From IMG/VR virus record IMGVR_UViG_3300035670_012729, positions 1 to 45,110 of that record: DNA of 45,110 bases; one strand, 5' to 3'. Below the pieces are notes generated by a model, which was given only the letters and a program-made list of their open reading frames with translations, had not been told where the DNA came from and ran no database searches. Position 1 is the first letter of the stretch. Each line of letters begins with the position of its first letter. The DNA is from a virus. The position numbers and the translations under genes are program-made. Below are positions 15,438 through 20,970 of this stretch, one piece after another.

Positions 15438-15480
15438 TGCACCTCCGTGCGTGTGGGGGCGGGCCCCCTGAATCAAATTG
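15438..15480 (-). promoter_or_regulatory. 5' UTR hairpins of the P2 transcript
   Basis: On the minus strand a GGGGG-CCCG-CCCCC hairpin is followed by GCAC-GGAG-GUGC, so the SD sequence forms the loop of a small perfect stem. The layout is the same as in the P1 leader. Confidence 0.6.
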
Positions 15481-15488
15481 ATATACAT

Positions 15489-15517
15489 AGTATATCATGA
15501 TTGGCATCAAAAATCAA
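15489..15517 (-). promoter_or_regulatory. Sigma70-like promoter P2
   Basis: On the minus strand TTGATT (15512-15517), a 17-bp spacer and TATACT (15489-15494), followed by ATGTATATCA exactly as at P1. Confidence 0.8.
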
Positions 15518-15658
15518 CGGTTTTTGAAAAACTCAACCTTAAATTTTGCGTCTTTTCCCGCATGCGATACACTATGATTGTCGGCAGTCAATCAGTCCCT
15601 ATGGAATTTGCCCGCTGTAGGAATTGAACTGCTGGAGCACTCGAATACGCATCGCCGG

Positions 15659-15695
15659 ACAAAGGGGTTGATCTCGCCCAGATCAACCCCTTTGT
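15659..15695 (-). terminator. Strong hairpin terminator after primase-helicase gene
   Basis: A perfect 16-bp stem (ACAAAGGGGTTGATCT at 15659-15674 and its complement at 15680-15695) with a 5-nt loop, five bases past the stop of the helicase gene. It is symmetric enough to act on both strands. Confidence 0.8.
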
Positions 15696-15700
15696 TCGTG

Positions 15701-17059
15701 TCACGCCAGGCGGATGCCACGAACCACGTATCCCGAGGTCCCGCCACGCCCGCCGACCGTCGTGCGACGAACCGACAGGCCACGAACGTTGAGACGACGC
15801 ATCAGCTCCGCCTGGGGATGACGCTCCGCCTGGGGGATGCCCTCGTCGTCGCACCACATGGTGTATGCGGTGTGCAACTGCTTTGCCGTGCTCTCTGCAT
15901 CGGCTTCCATCACGCACGCATCTGTCAGCCAGCGGCCGAGCGAATCCGACAGGCTGCGCATCTGCTGCGTCGTCTCGGTGATGGTGGTCGGCACCGGGCC
16001 CAGACCGTGCCGGTACCACGCCATTGCACCTCGCACCAGCCAGGCGGCGATGCCACGTCGGTTCTCGTCGCTCAGCAACCTGTTTTTCAGCGTGCGATCC
16101 TCCGTGCCACTGTTGGAGTTGGGGAATGCGATGACCCTCATGCGTGTCTCCCAAAACGCCGTGTCGTCCGGCGGCGCTTTGGGCGGATAGTTGCTGGCCA
16201 GTACGATCAGCCAGACTGGGATAGCCGTGTACGGCGTTTTGTATTTCTGCTCCACCGACAGTGGGTCCCGGCCCGTCGCCGATTTGAGCATGCCAGTGTT
16301 GAGCATTTGTTCGGTGCGGGTCTCCTGCGCCTGGACAAGGCGTGCTTCGATCAGGCTGGCCAGCGCAAAATTGCGTCCACTGCGCCGGTCGATGAATGTG
16401 TCCATATCCGTGCTGGCCGCCAGTGGGCCCAACACGGCGTGGATGGTGTTGAGAAATGTCCCTTTGCCCGAACGGGGCGGACCGTAGATGTAAAGCAGGA
16501 CCTCTTCACTCGTCTCGCCCGTGGCGGCGTACCCCATCAGCCGATGCAGGTACTGGCGCAGGCTGATGTCGCCCCCGATCCACTGGGAGATGCACTGCTC
16601 CCACAGCTCACTTTCAGCGCCGGGGTCGTATTCGATGTCCAGGCAGTAGGTCTGGCGCTGCGCATGGTCGTGGGGAATTAGATCGCCAGTACGCATATCG
16701 ACCAGGCCATTGAGGAAATTCAAGTGGTGCACGACTTGGCGGAACTCAGCATCGTCCACCGCCACATATGCCTGGAGCAGAAACATTGCATCCCGAATAT
16801 GTTTCGTCGATGGGAACGAAGATTTGGTGAGACGGTCGTCCGACCGTTTCACGCCCTCGACCGCCCTGGCGCGCAACGATTCAGTCACATCCCGTTTCGC
16901 CTGGGCCTCGTCAGGATGCCAGTGCGTTCCGCACCAGACCATCCATCCTCGACCAGCGGTGTACAAAATTTTGCCCGCCGTCTGGGCCATCACCCATAGG
17001 CAGTTGCCATAGTCGTTTGCCTCGGCCAGTGATTTTATCAGGTCGTTTTGCTCAGACAT
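15701..17059 (-). CDS. Phage/plasmid primase-type SF3 helicase (D5/P4 family)
   Basis: 452 residues from ATG 17059, with GGAGAA upstream and an eight-base overlap with the prim-pol gene. The N-terminal ~170 residues match the D5/P4 N-terminal region (TAGRGWMVWCGTHW, then HHLNFLNGLVDMRTG). A Walker A motif GPPRSGKG lies near residue 195, and VWLIVLASNYPP lies farther on in the SF3 core. The C-terminal part (LGRWLTDACV onward) is a winged-helix-type tail. It should be the ring helicase that opens the origin and works with the adjacent prim-pol. Confidence 0.85.
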   Translation of the reverse strand: MSEQNDLIKSLAEANDYGNCLWVMAQTAGKILYTAGRGWMVWCGTHWHPDEAQAKRDVTESLRARAVEGVKRSDDRLTKSSFPSTKHIRDAMFLLQAYVAVDDAEFRQVVHHLNFLNGLVDMRTGDLIPHDHAQRQTYCLDIEYDPGAESELWEQCISQWIGGDISLRQYLHRLMGYAATGETSEEVLLYIYGPPRSGKGTFLNTIHAVLGPLAASTDMDTFIDRRSGRNFALASLIEARLVQAQETRTEQMLNTGMLKSATGRDPLSVEQKYKTPYTAIPVWLIVLASNYPPKAPPDDTAFWETRMRVIAFPNSNSGTEDRTLKNRLLSDENRRGIAAWLVRGAMAWYRHGLGPVPTTITETTQQMRSLSDSLGRWLTDACVMEADAESTAKQLHTAYTMWCDDEGIPQAERHPQAELMRRLNVRGLSVRRTTVGGRGGTSGYVVRGIRLA

Positions 17060-17894
17060 GCAATTTCTCCCTGTTGAGCAGCCATCGCCAGCCGCCCATG
17101 CGAGCCGCCTCCAGCACACGGCGACATCGCTCGTGCTGGCAACCGGCAGAGATGTGGCCGTCCCTGGCCACGATGATGTATGCCGCCCGATCCTGGGCAT
17201 GCAGGTCGTCGGCTGGACAAAATGGGCACGAACGGAAGATCCATTTCCGCCCGCCCCGGTCATACTCGCTCTCCGGATACGTCTGAATTCCGGTCGCTGC
17301 CAGCACAGCCAGGACGATATCCCTGGATGCAACGACCTCGCTGGAGTTCGGAGCGCCGACAACGCGGCGCTGGCCGCCAGACTGCTCGAGCAGCGTTTGC
17401 ATTGCTAGCGGCAGCTGCAGCAGGGCGATCTCGTGCGGTCCGTAGCCCAGCTCCCAGCGATACGGCGTACCGTTGGGATGCACCGACGGCGGCAAAACAA
17501 TGTACCCGCCCCAGCCCCGGATGTCCACCCCAGCCGGCATGCCGGTCGCCCGGTTGCTGTAGCGCTGGCCGTCGTCCACCCGGTACAGCAGATGAGTTCC
17601 GCCGCTACCGGTCAGGCTGGTCACTGTCTCTTGGTCGGCCGGGTCCAGAAGAGACTGGCCGGCATACACCTCTTTATACGCATCGTGGTCGATGGCCAGC
17701 AGGCCAGACCCACCACAATGCAACCCGATGTTGGCGTCGGGCCACCTGCGCCACCATGCTGCCACCTGGCCCAGGGCGGTCGTGGCCGAGTAAACGCCCA
17801 GCCCGCCGAACGGCTCTTTCGTGCCAGGTCGCAACGGAAACACCGCCCATCCGTGGCGCGCATACCACGTGGCGGATTTTGACAAGTTACTCAT
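17052..17894 (-). CDS. Bifunctional primase/polymerase (prim-pol)
   Basis: 280 residues if started at ATG 17894, just before YARHGWAVFPLRPGTKEP, the usual opening of prim-pol domains. The catalytic acidic pair is visible at LLAIDHD (about residue 68). GTHLLYRV and GVDIRGWGGYIVLPPSVH follow, as in the archaeo-eukaryotic primase-polymerase family. The C-terminus has a zinc-ribbon pattern (CPFC, then C-x-H-x-x-C). It should make primers for replication with the helicase encoded next. No strong SD site precedes 17894; a nine-codon frame with a strong site ends there (17891-17920). Confidence 0.8.
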   Translation of the reverse strand: MSNLSKSATWYARHGWAVFPLRPGTKEPFGGLGVYSATTALGQVAAWWRRWPDANIGLHCGGSGLLAIDHDAYKEVYAGQSLLDPADQETVTSLTGSGGTHLLYRVDDGQRYSNRATGMPAGVDIRGWGGYIVLPPSVHPNGTPYRWELGYGPHEIALLQLPLAMQTLLEQSGGQRRVVGAPNSSEVVASRDIVLAVLAATGIQTYPESEYDRGGRKWIFRSCPFCPADDLHAQDRAAYIIVARDGHISAGCQHERCRRVLEAARMGGWRWLLNREKLHV

Positions 17895-17920
17895 ACGGGT
17901 GTACCATAATGAAGCTTCAT
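17891..17920 (-). CDS. Nine-codon leader cistron coupled to prim-pol
   Basis: ATG 17920 is preceded by AGAAGGAG at ideal spacing, and the frame ends at a TGA overlapping the prim-pol ATG (ATGA). Prim-pol itself has no good SD site. The short frame may load ribosomes that reinitiate on prim-pol. It could instead be chance, with prim-pol starting upstream in its own frame. Confidence 0.35.
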   Translation of the reverse strand: MKLHYGTPV

Positions 17921-17941
17921 GCATCTCCTTCTGCGAACATG

Positions 17942-17970
17942 AAAACGCCGGGCTCATCCCCCGGCGTTTT
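17942..17970 (-). terminator. Terminator between RHH regulator and prim-pol
   Basis: A perfect 11-bp stem (AAAACGCCGGG 17942-17952 with its complement 17960-17970), starting at the RHH stop codon and ending in TTTT on the minus strand. It would make prim-pol expression depend on read-through. Confidence 0.7.
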
Positions 17971-18146
17971 CATTTTACAACGACCCCAGCTGCGGTGACC
18001 TCTACCCGACGGCTCTCGCTGGCCGCCCGGACAAGCTCACGCAGCACCCAGCCGGCTGAGCGGTCAGCGCGACGGGCCAGCTCTTCCAGTTGCTCTTTTT
18101 CCTCCGGCCGAAGCCGGAGTGACATGGTTTCTGATTTTTGCGACAT
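17970..18146 (-). CDS. RHH regulator (CopG/Arc type)
   Basis: 58 residues from ATG 18146 with GGAGG five bases upstream; the frame extends farther but without a ribosome site. The start SETMSLRLRPEEKEQLEELA, followed by RSAGWVLRELVRAA, fits the strand-helix-helix fold. It is the first gene after a promoter that carries two direct repeats, so it probably represses its own transcription and that of the replication genes. Confidence 0.75.
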   Translation of the reverse strand: MSQKSETMSLRLRPEEKEQLEELARRADRSAGWVLRELVRAASESRRVEVTAAGVVVK

Positions 18147-18189
18147 GGGACCTCCTATCCCGCGGGCTGAAGACAAACTACATGCACAC

Positions 18190-18217
18190 ATTGTATCACA
18201 GTGTCATACAGTGTCAA
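18190..18217 (-). promoter_or_regulatory. Promoter with tandem operator for the RHH/replication operon
   Basis: On the minus strand TTGACA (18212-18217), a 16-bp spacer and TACAAT (18190-18195). Overlapping it are two direct repeats of ACAGTGTCA (18198-18206 and 18208-18216, plus-strand reading), ten bases apart, which is one helical turn. That spacing suits cooperative RHH binding. Confidence 0.75.
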
Positions 18218-18233
18218 AAAGCAACGGCGACGG

Positions 18234-18262
18234 TTGCGACAACACGGCCGACGTGATATGCT
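18234..18262 (+). promoter_or_regulatory. Promoter for small RNA
   Basis: TTGCGA (18234-18239), a 17-bp spacer and TATGCT (18257-18262), facing away from the RHH promoter. A start near 18269 would give a transcript of about 130 nt ending at the terminator at 18366-18401. Confidence 0.5.
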
Positions 18263-18268
18263 ACCAGT

Positions 18269-18401
18269 GTAGACAGACAAGCCCCACCCAGGGGCGAACA
18301 TGACGCCACGACCTCCCGATACGCGTCATGGTGGTGCACCGCCCAGGTGCGACGAACTTGGTGGTGGGGCTGAGCAGCCGACGGCTCAGCCCCTTTTTTT
18401 T
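18269..18401 (+). ncRNA. Candidate structured small RNA
   Basis: Between a promoter and a strong terminator lie four stem-loops and no convincing gene. They are GCCCC/GGGGC (18281-18295, loop ACCCA), CATGACGC/GCGTCATG (18299-18330), GCACC/GGTGC (18336-18350, loop GCCCA), and the terminator stem GGGGCTGAGC/GCTCAGCCCC (18366-18393) with eight Ts. Loops 1 and 3 share the sequence CCCA. A 60-codon frame runs through it but has no SD site and continues through the terminator. Possible roles: antisense regulator, replication control RNA, or anti-defence RNA. Confidence 0.5.
18366..18401 (+). terminator. Strong intrinsic terminator
   Basis: A perfect 10-bp GC-rich stem (18366-18375 with 18384-18393), 8-nt loop, then eight Ts at 18394-18401. 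Confidence 0.85.
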
Positions 18402-18429
18402 GGGATTTTCACAGCCCGTAAAAGCCGCC

Positions 18430-18760
18430 CAGCCACACCCGTATGCACCTCGGTATGCATACCGTATGCACACCAACAGTAGCTACCTGCCACCTGTATA
18501 CGCAAAACAGTAGATAGCCGGGGGCAAACTACAATGTATGCGCGGTATGTCGGTATGCAGTACTAACTTTTCGTATACACGCGTATATGAAAAAGTTACT
18601 GCTGCATACCGACATACGCTGCATACCGGCATACGCGCTCAGCCAGAATAGCATATGGCGTGTCGCTGTATACTGAATTCAGCATATGGTGTGCAGCAGC
18701 ATACTGTTTTGCGTATGCATACCGGCTGCATACCGGTGCAGCGCCACCCTGCATACGTAA
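18430..18760. repeat. GTATGC iteron and palindrome region, candidate replication origin
   Basis: About 330 bp without a gene, holding at least a dozen GTATGC/GCATAC hexamers plus GTATAC and CATATG variants in both orientations. The centre (about 18542-18620) is a long inverted repeat. One arm reads GTATGTCGGTATGCA, then AACTTTTC; the other reads GAAAAAGTT, then TGCATACCGACATAC, around a TATACACGCGTATA core. The same element recurs at 37212-37320. The position between the replication operon and the rightward early operon suits an origin. Confidence 0.6.
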
Positions 18761-18813
18761 TTTGTCCGTCTTCCAAGGACATTCTGCACATTCGTGAGCA
18801 CGTGTTTGCGAAT

Positions 18814-18842
18814 TTGACGTAAATATTTTGATGTAGTAGTAT
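18814..18842 (+). promoter_or_regulatory. Early rightward promoter
   Basis: TTGACG (18814-18819), a 17-bp spacer and TAGTAT (18837-18842), in AT-rich sequence 34 bp before the GIY-YIG start. No other promoter was seen before the Trp-rich gene array, so this one may drive the whole region. Confidence 0.6.
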
Positions 18843-18875
18843 AAAAGCTGTCTGCAAAACAATACGGGAATCAGG

Positions 18876-19352
18876 ATGATGCGAATGGTCTACATTATTC
18901 GGCGGGAAGGCTCAGATGAATACAAAATCGGATACACTGCCAACAGTGACGTCAATGTCCGTTTGCAGGAGCTGCAGACAGGTAATGCTCGTCGCCTTAT
19001 TGTTGTAACAACCATTGAAGGAGGTACAGATGTAGAGACTGATTTTCATCGACGGTTTTGGCAATACAAAACCGATGGCGGCACAGAGTGGTTTGATATT
19101 CCAGAAAAAATAATTTCAAAGGAGATTCATGAGTATGCAAAAACAGAAGACGATTTCAGTTCGGTTGGAGGGGCTTCGCCCTTTGATGTTCGACAGGTAT
19201 GCTGGGGACAACAATACCCAGCTCCCAACAGCAGAGAAAATGTACCTGACTCCAGATATGGGGCTGGTAATTCCAGCCATCAATATCCTATCCTTACTGG
19301 CCGCAGAGAATACGAAATCAGTGTGCCGTCAGTTCTTCGGGAAGAACGGTAA
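18876..19352 (+). CDS. GIY-YIG family protein (T5orf172/MUG113 type)
   Basis: 158 residues. Residues 5-23 contain VYIIRREGSDEYKIGYTAN, the GIY-YIG-like opening. RLQELQTGN and ETDFHRRFWQYKTDGGTEWF (ending about residue 76) complete the small T5orf172/MUG113 domain found in many phages. The remaining ~75 residues have no recognisable pattern and overlap the next gene, in another frame, by 224 bp. The original stop may therefore have been lost by a frameshift or point change. It starts at one of three close ATGs (18876, 18879, 18885) with only a weak CAGG site. The likely role is nucleic-acid cleavage or binding. Confidence 0.65.
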   Translation: MMRMVYIIRREGSDEYKIGYTANSDVNVRLQELQTGNARRLIVVTTIEGGTDVETDFHRRFWQYKTDGGTEWFDIPEKIISKEIHEYAKTEDDFSSVGGASPFDVRQVCWGQQYPAPNSRENVPDSRYGAGNSSHQYPILTGRREYEISVPSVLREER

Positions 19353-19686
19353 AACCGTTGCTTTGGGTATCAGCAGTTATTCCACTATCAATGCTATCAA
19401 TATTCCTCTCTGTGATGACAACGGAAGAATTGTCTTCACCGGATGGAATGAGCAGCTCCATATTCACAAGGCAGTCGCTCGCGTGAAAAACGGCATTCCA
19501 AATCCCAAGGAGCGGCCAGTGTTGGAGCTGCCTTGGTCTCTGACGTTTGATGTCGGCTATGTGGAAAACAAATTTTGCACGATTGAGAATCTGCGTCAGG
19601 CGTTTGATATGGGAGGTACTCTGGGTTTGGGCACATTCCGGCCCATATTTGGCAGATATCAATTGTCTCAGTGGGATATTGCATAA
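19129..19686 (+). CDS. Unrecognised phage protein with Gly-rich C-terminal motif
   Basis: 185 residues from ATG 19129, with AAAGGAG five bases upstream. The N-terminus (VRLEGLRPLMFDRYAG) and the C-terminal motif GLGTFRPIFGRYQL resemble a phage protein family I recall only as hypothetical. The end recalls the Gly-rich loop of RAMP/Cas7-like folds, but that is speculative. The fold seems alpha/beta without membrane segments. The GGCNN arrays begin four bases after its stop codon. Confidence 0.65.
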   Translation: MSMQKQKTISVRLEGLRPLMFDRYAGDNNTQLPTAEKMYLTPDMGLVIPAINILSLLAAENTKSVCRQFFGKNGKTVALGISSYSTINAINIPLCDDNGRIVFTGWNEQLHIHKAVARVKNGIPNPKERPVLELPWSLTFDVGYVENKFCTIENLRQAFDMGGTLGLGTFRPIFGRYQLSQWDIA

Positions 19687-19689
19687 CAC

Positions 19690-19794
19690 GGCGCGGCCCG
19701 GCGCGGCCCGGCGCGGCTAGGCGTGGCAGGGCCTGGCGGGGCTCGGCAAGGCGTGGCGTGGCGTGGCAAGGCAAGGCAAGGCGTGGCGAGGGAA
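19690..19794 (+). repeat. GGCNN pentamer array 1 (20 units)
   Basis: Twenty consecutive pentamers GGCNN without a break, closed by GGGAA. The two variable bases differ from unit to unit (GC, CC, TA, GT, AG, CT, GG, TC, AA, GA). The five-base period is incompatible with a simple codon repeat. The plus strand is G-rich and could form two-layer G-quadruplexes or R-loops. Confidence 0.95.
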
Positions 19795-19850
19795 GTATTC
19801 GTGACATCGGCAAGCAGGGGCGTTCGAGCCGCCCCGTCACGATTGCCCAC
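19795..19850 (+). ncRNA. T-arm-like structured unit 1
   Basis: A 56-nt spacer between arrays 1 and 2. A 7-bp stem TCGTGAC/GTCACGA encloses an 11-nt single strand, then a 6-bp stem GGGGCG/CGCCCC with the loop TTCGAGC. The two stems abut on the 3' side as in a tRNA acceptor/T-arm stack. Confidence 0.55.
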
Positions 19851-19970
19851 GGCTAGGCCGGGCGAGGCTAGGCCCGGCAGGGCTGGGCGCGGCGGGGCGC
19901 GGCGAGGCACGGCTGGGCTCGGCGCGGCTCGGCTAGGCGTGGCATGGCAAGGCAAGGCGAGGCGAGGGAA
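19851..19970 (+). repeat. GGCNN pentamer array 2 (23 units)
   Basis: Twenty-three uninterrupted GGCNN pentamers closed by GGGAA at 19966-19970. It is the longest array. The last units, GGCAA GGCAA GGCGA GGCGA, echo the end of array 1, so array ends are more conserved than array bodies. Confidence 0.95.
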
Positions 19971-20025
19971 GTATTCGTGATATCGGCAGCAGGGGCGTTC
20001 GAGCCGCCCCGTCACGATTGCCCAC
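19971..20025 (+). ncRNA. T-arm-like structured unit 2
   Basis: A 55-nt unit that differs from unit 1 at two places: TCGTGAT instead of TCGTGAC, giving a T-G wobble with the 3' strand, and GGCAGC instead of GGCAAGC. The TTCGAGC loop and GGGGCG/CGCCCC stem are unchanged. Confidence 0.55.
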
Positions 20026-20125
20026 GGTGCGGCAGGGCTAGGCGCGGCAGGGCTAGGCTGGGCGAGGCAGGGCTAGGCGTGGCCTGGCGCGGCGCGGCAC
20101 GGCCTGGCAAGGCATGGCGAGGGAA
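20026..20125 (+). repeat. GGCNN pentamer array 3 (19 units)
   Basis: Nineteen pentamers closed by GGGAA at 20121-20125. The first unit is GGTGC, the only interior deviation from GGC seen in any array. Confidence 0.93.
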
Positions 20126-20181
20126 GTGTTCGTGACATCGGCAAGCAGGGGCGTTCGAGCCGTCCCATCACGATTGCCCAC
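20126..20181 (+). ncRNA. T-arm-like structured unit 3
   Basis: A 56-nt unit of the same type as unit 1 (GACATCGGCAAGC). The inner stem carries CGTCCC (a G-T wobble) and the outer stem has one C-A mismatch. Loop TTCGAGC is unchanged. Confidence 0.55.
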
Positions 20182-20276
20182 GGCGCGGCCGGGCTCGGCG
20201 GGGCGCGGCTAGGCGGGGCATGGCGGGGCATGGCGGGGCATGGCGCGGCCGGGCAAGGCAAGGCATGGCGAGGGAA
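20182..20276 (+). repeat. GGCNN pentamer array 4 (18 units)
   Basis: Eighteen GGCNN pentamers closed by GGGAA at 20272-20276. Three GGCGG-GGCAT pairs in a row show local dimer amplification. Confidence 0.94.
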
Positions 20277-20331
20277 GTATTCGTGATATCGGCAGCAGGG
20301 GCGTTCGAGCCGCCCCATCACGATTGCCCAG
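20277..20331 (+). ncRNA. T-arm-like structured unit 4
   Basis: A 55-nt unit of the unit 2 type. The outer stem is TCGTGAT/ATCACGA, a full T-A replacement of the C-G pair in unit 1, which is compensatory. Loop and inner stem are unchanged. Confidence 0.55.
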
Positions 20332-20381
20332 GGCTGGGCGCGGCGCGGCGTGGCTGGGCGCGGCGAGGCCAGGCCAGGGAA
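20332..20381 (+). repeat. GGCNN pentamer array 5 (9 units)
   Basis: Nine GGCNN pentamers closed by GGGAA at 20377-20381. No structured unit follows; instead a short leader with AGAAGGAGG leads into the first Trp-rich gene at 20409. Confidence 0.93.
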
Positions 20382-20408
20382 GTTCAACGACAGCAGAAGG
20401 AGGAACGC

Positions 20409-20756
20409 ATGACAGAACCTGACTGGAAGAAAGCGCCTTCGTGGGCACAGTGGTTTGCCATCGACGGCGCTGGCCGGGCTTGGTGGTATGAAATCGAGCC
20501 AACGCCGAAGTGGACTTCTTGGCGTGGGATGATATCTCACGCCGGCGAATATCTAGCCTCGGCAGCCAGAGTCCCTTCATGGGCACAATGGTTCGCTGTC
20601 GACGGCGACGGCGAAGGTTGGTGGTATGAAGTCGAGCCTACGTCGGTATGGGATTCCTCGCGTGGGATGGTATGTCGCGCTAGTGACACAACTGTCAACT
20701 GGAAAAAATCACTTCACCAGCGGCCGACAGAAGGAGAAGAACGTGACAGAGCCTGA
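20409..20756 (+). CDS. Trp-rich array protein 1 (two-domain fusion)
   Basis: 115 residues from ATG 20409, preceded by AGAAGGAGG. It contains two copies of the array domain (APSWAQWFAIDGAGRAWWYE near the start and VPSWAQWFAVDGDGEGWWYE in the middle), with DWxxSLxxRP-like NWKKSLHQRP at the end. It looks like two array genes fused by loss of the intervening stop and start. The function of the domain is unknown. It resembles small Trp-rich proteins common in phages and annotated as hypothetical. Its stop overlaps the start of the next gene by 14 bp. Confidence 0.75.
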   Translation: MTEPDWKKAPSWAQWFAIDGAGRAWWYEIEPTPKWTSWRGMISHAGEYLASAARVPSWAQWFAVDGDGEGWWYEVEPTSVWDSSRGMVCRASDTTVNWKKSLHQRPTEGEERDRA

Positions 20757-20970
20757 CTGGTCAATAGCCCCTTCGTGGGCGATGTGGTTTGCCATCAACG
20801 TCGACGGGCGAGCTTGGTGGTATGGAACAGAGCCGAAACTCAGCCAGTGGTTTGGCTGCTGGGTACCAAAACTCTGGGAAGAAAAATTTTCGTGCGAATA
20901 TGAATTTGTTGGACTACTCTATTGTGACGACTGGGAGCAGTCACTCAGGCAGCGGCCAACAGGAGAATAA
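20743..20970 (+). CDS. Trp-rich array protein 2
   Basis: 75 residues from GTG 20743, after GAAGGAG. Array pattern: EPDWSIAPSWAMWFAI, then DGRAWWY, then DDWEQSLRQRP. Over about 160 bp it is nearly identical to array protein 6 (21682), differing at only a few bases, which marks a recent block duplication. It is the only array member with a GTG start. Confidence 0.72.
   Translation: MTEPDWSIAPSWAMWFAINVDGRAWWYGTEPKLSQWFGCWVPKLWEEKFSCEYEFVGLLYCDDWEQSLRQRPTGE

Noticed and set aside
15590-15660. A complete tRNA gene on the minus strand
   Set aside because: No 5' acceptor strand, D arm or anticodon arm could be matched to the T-loop-like part.
18300-18482. 60-codon plus-strand frame beginning ATGACGCCA
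   Set aside because: It has no SD site and runs through a strong terminator; the stem-loop structure explains the sequence better.
19671-20320. Open reading frames on both strands through the GGCNN arrays
   Set aside because: They arise because a five-base GC-rich period rarely makes stops. None has a ribosome site, and the peptides are five-residue periodic with random content, so I treat the tract as non-coding.
19690-20381. CRISPR array
   Set aside because: The conserved 55-56 nt units resemble repeats, but the spacers between them are themselves GGCNN pentamer tracts of unequal length, and no cas genes are present.
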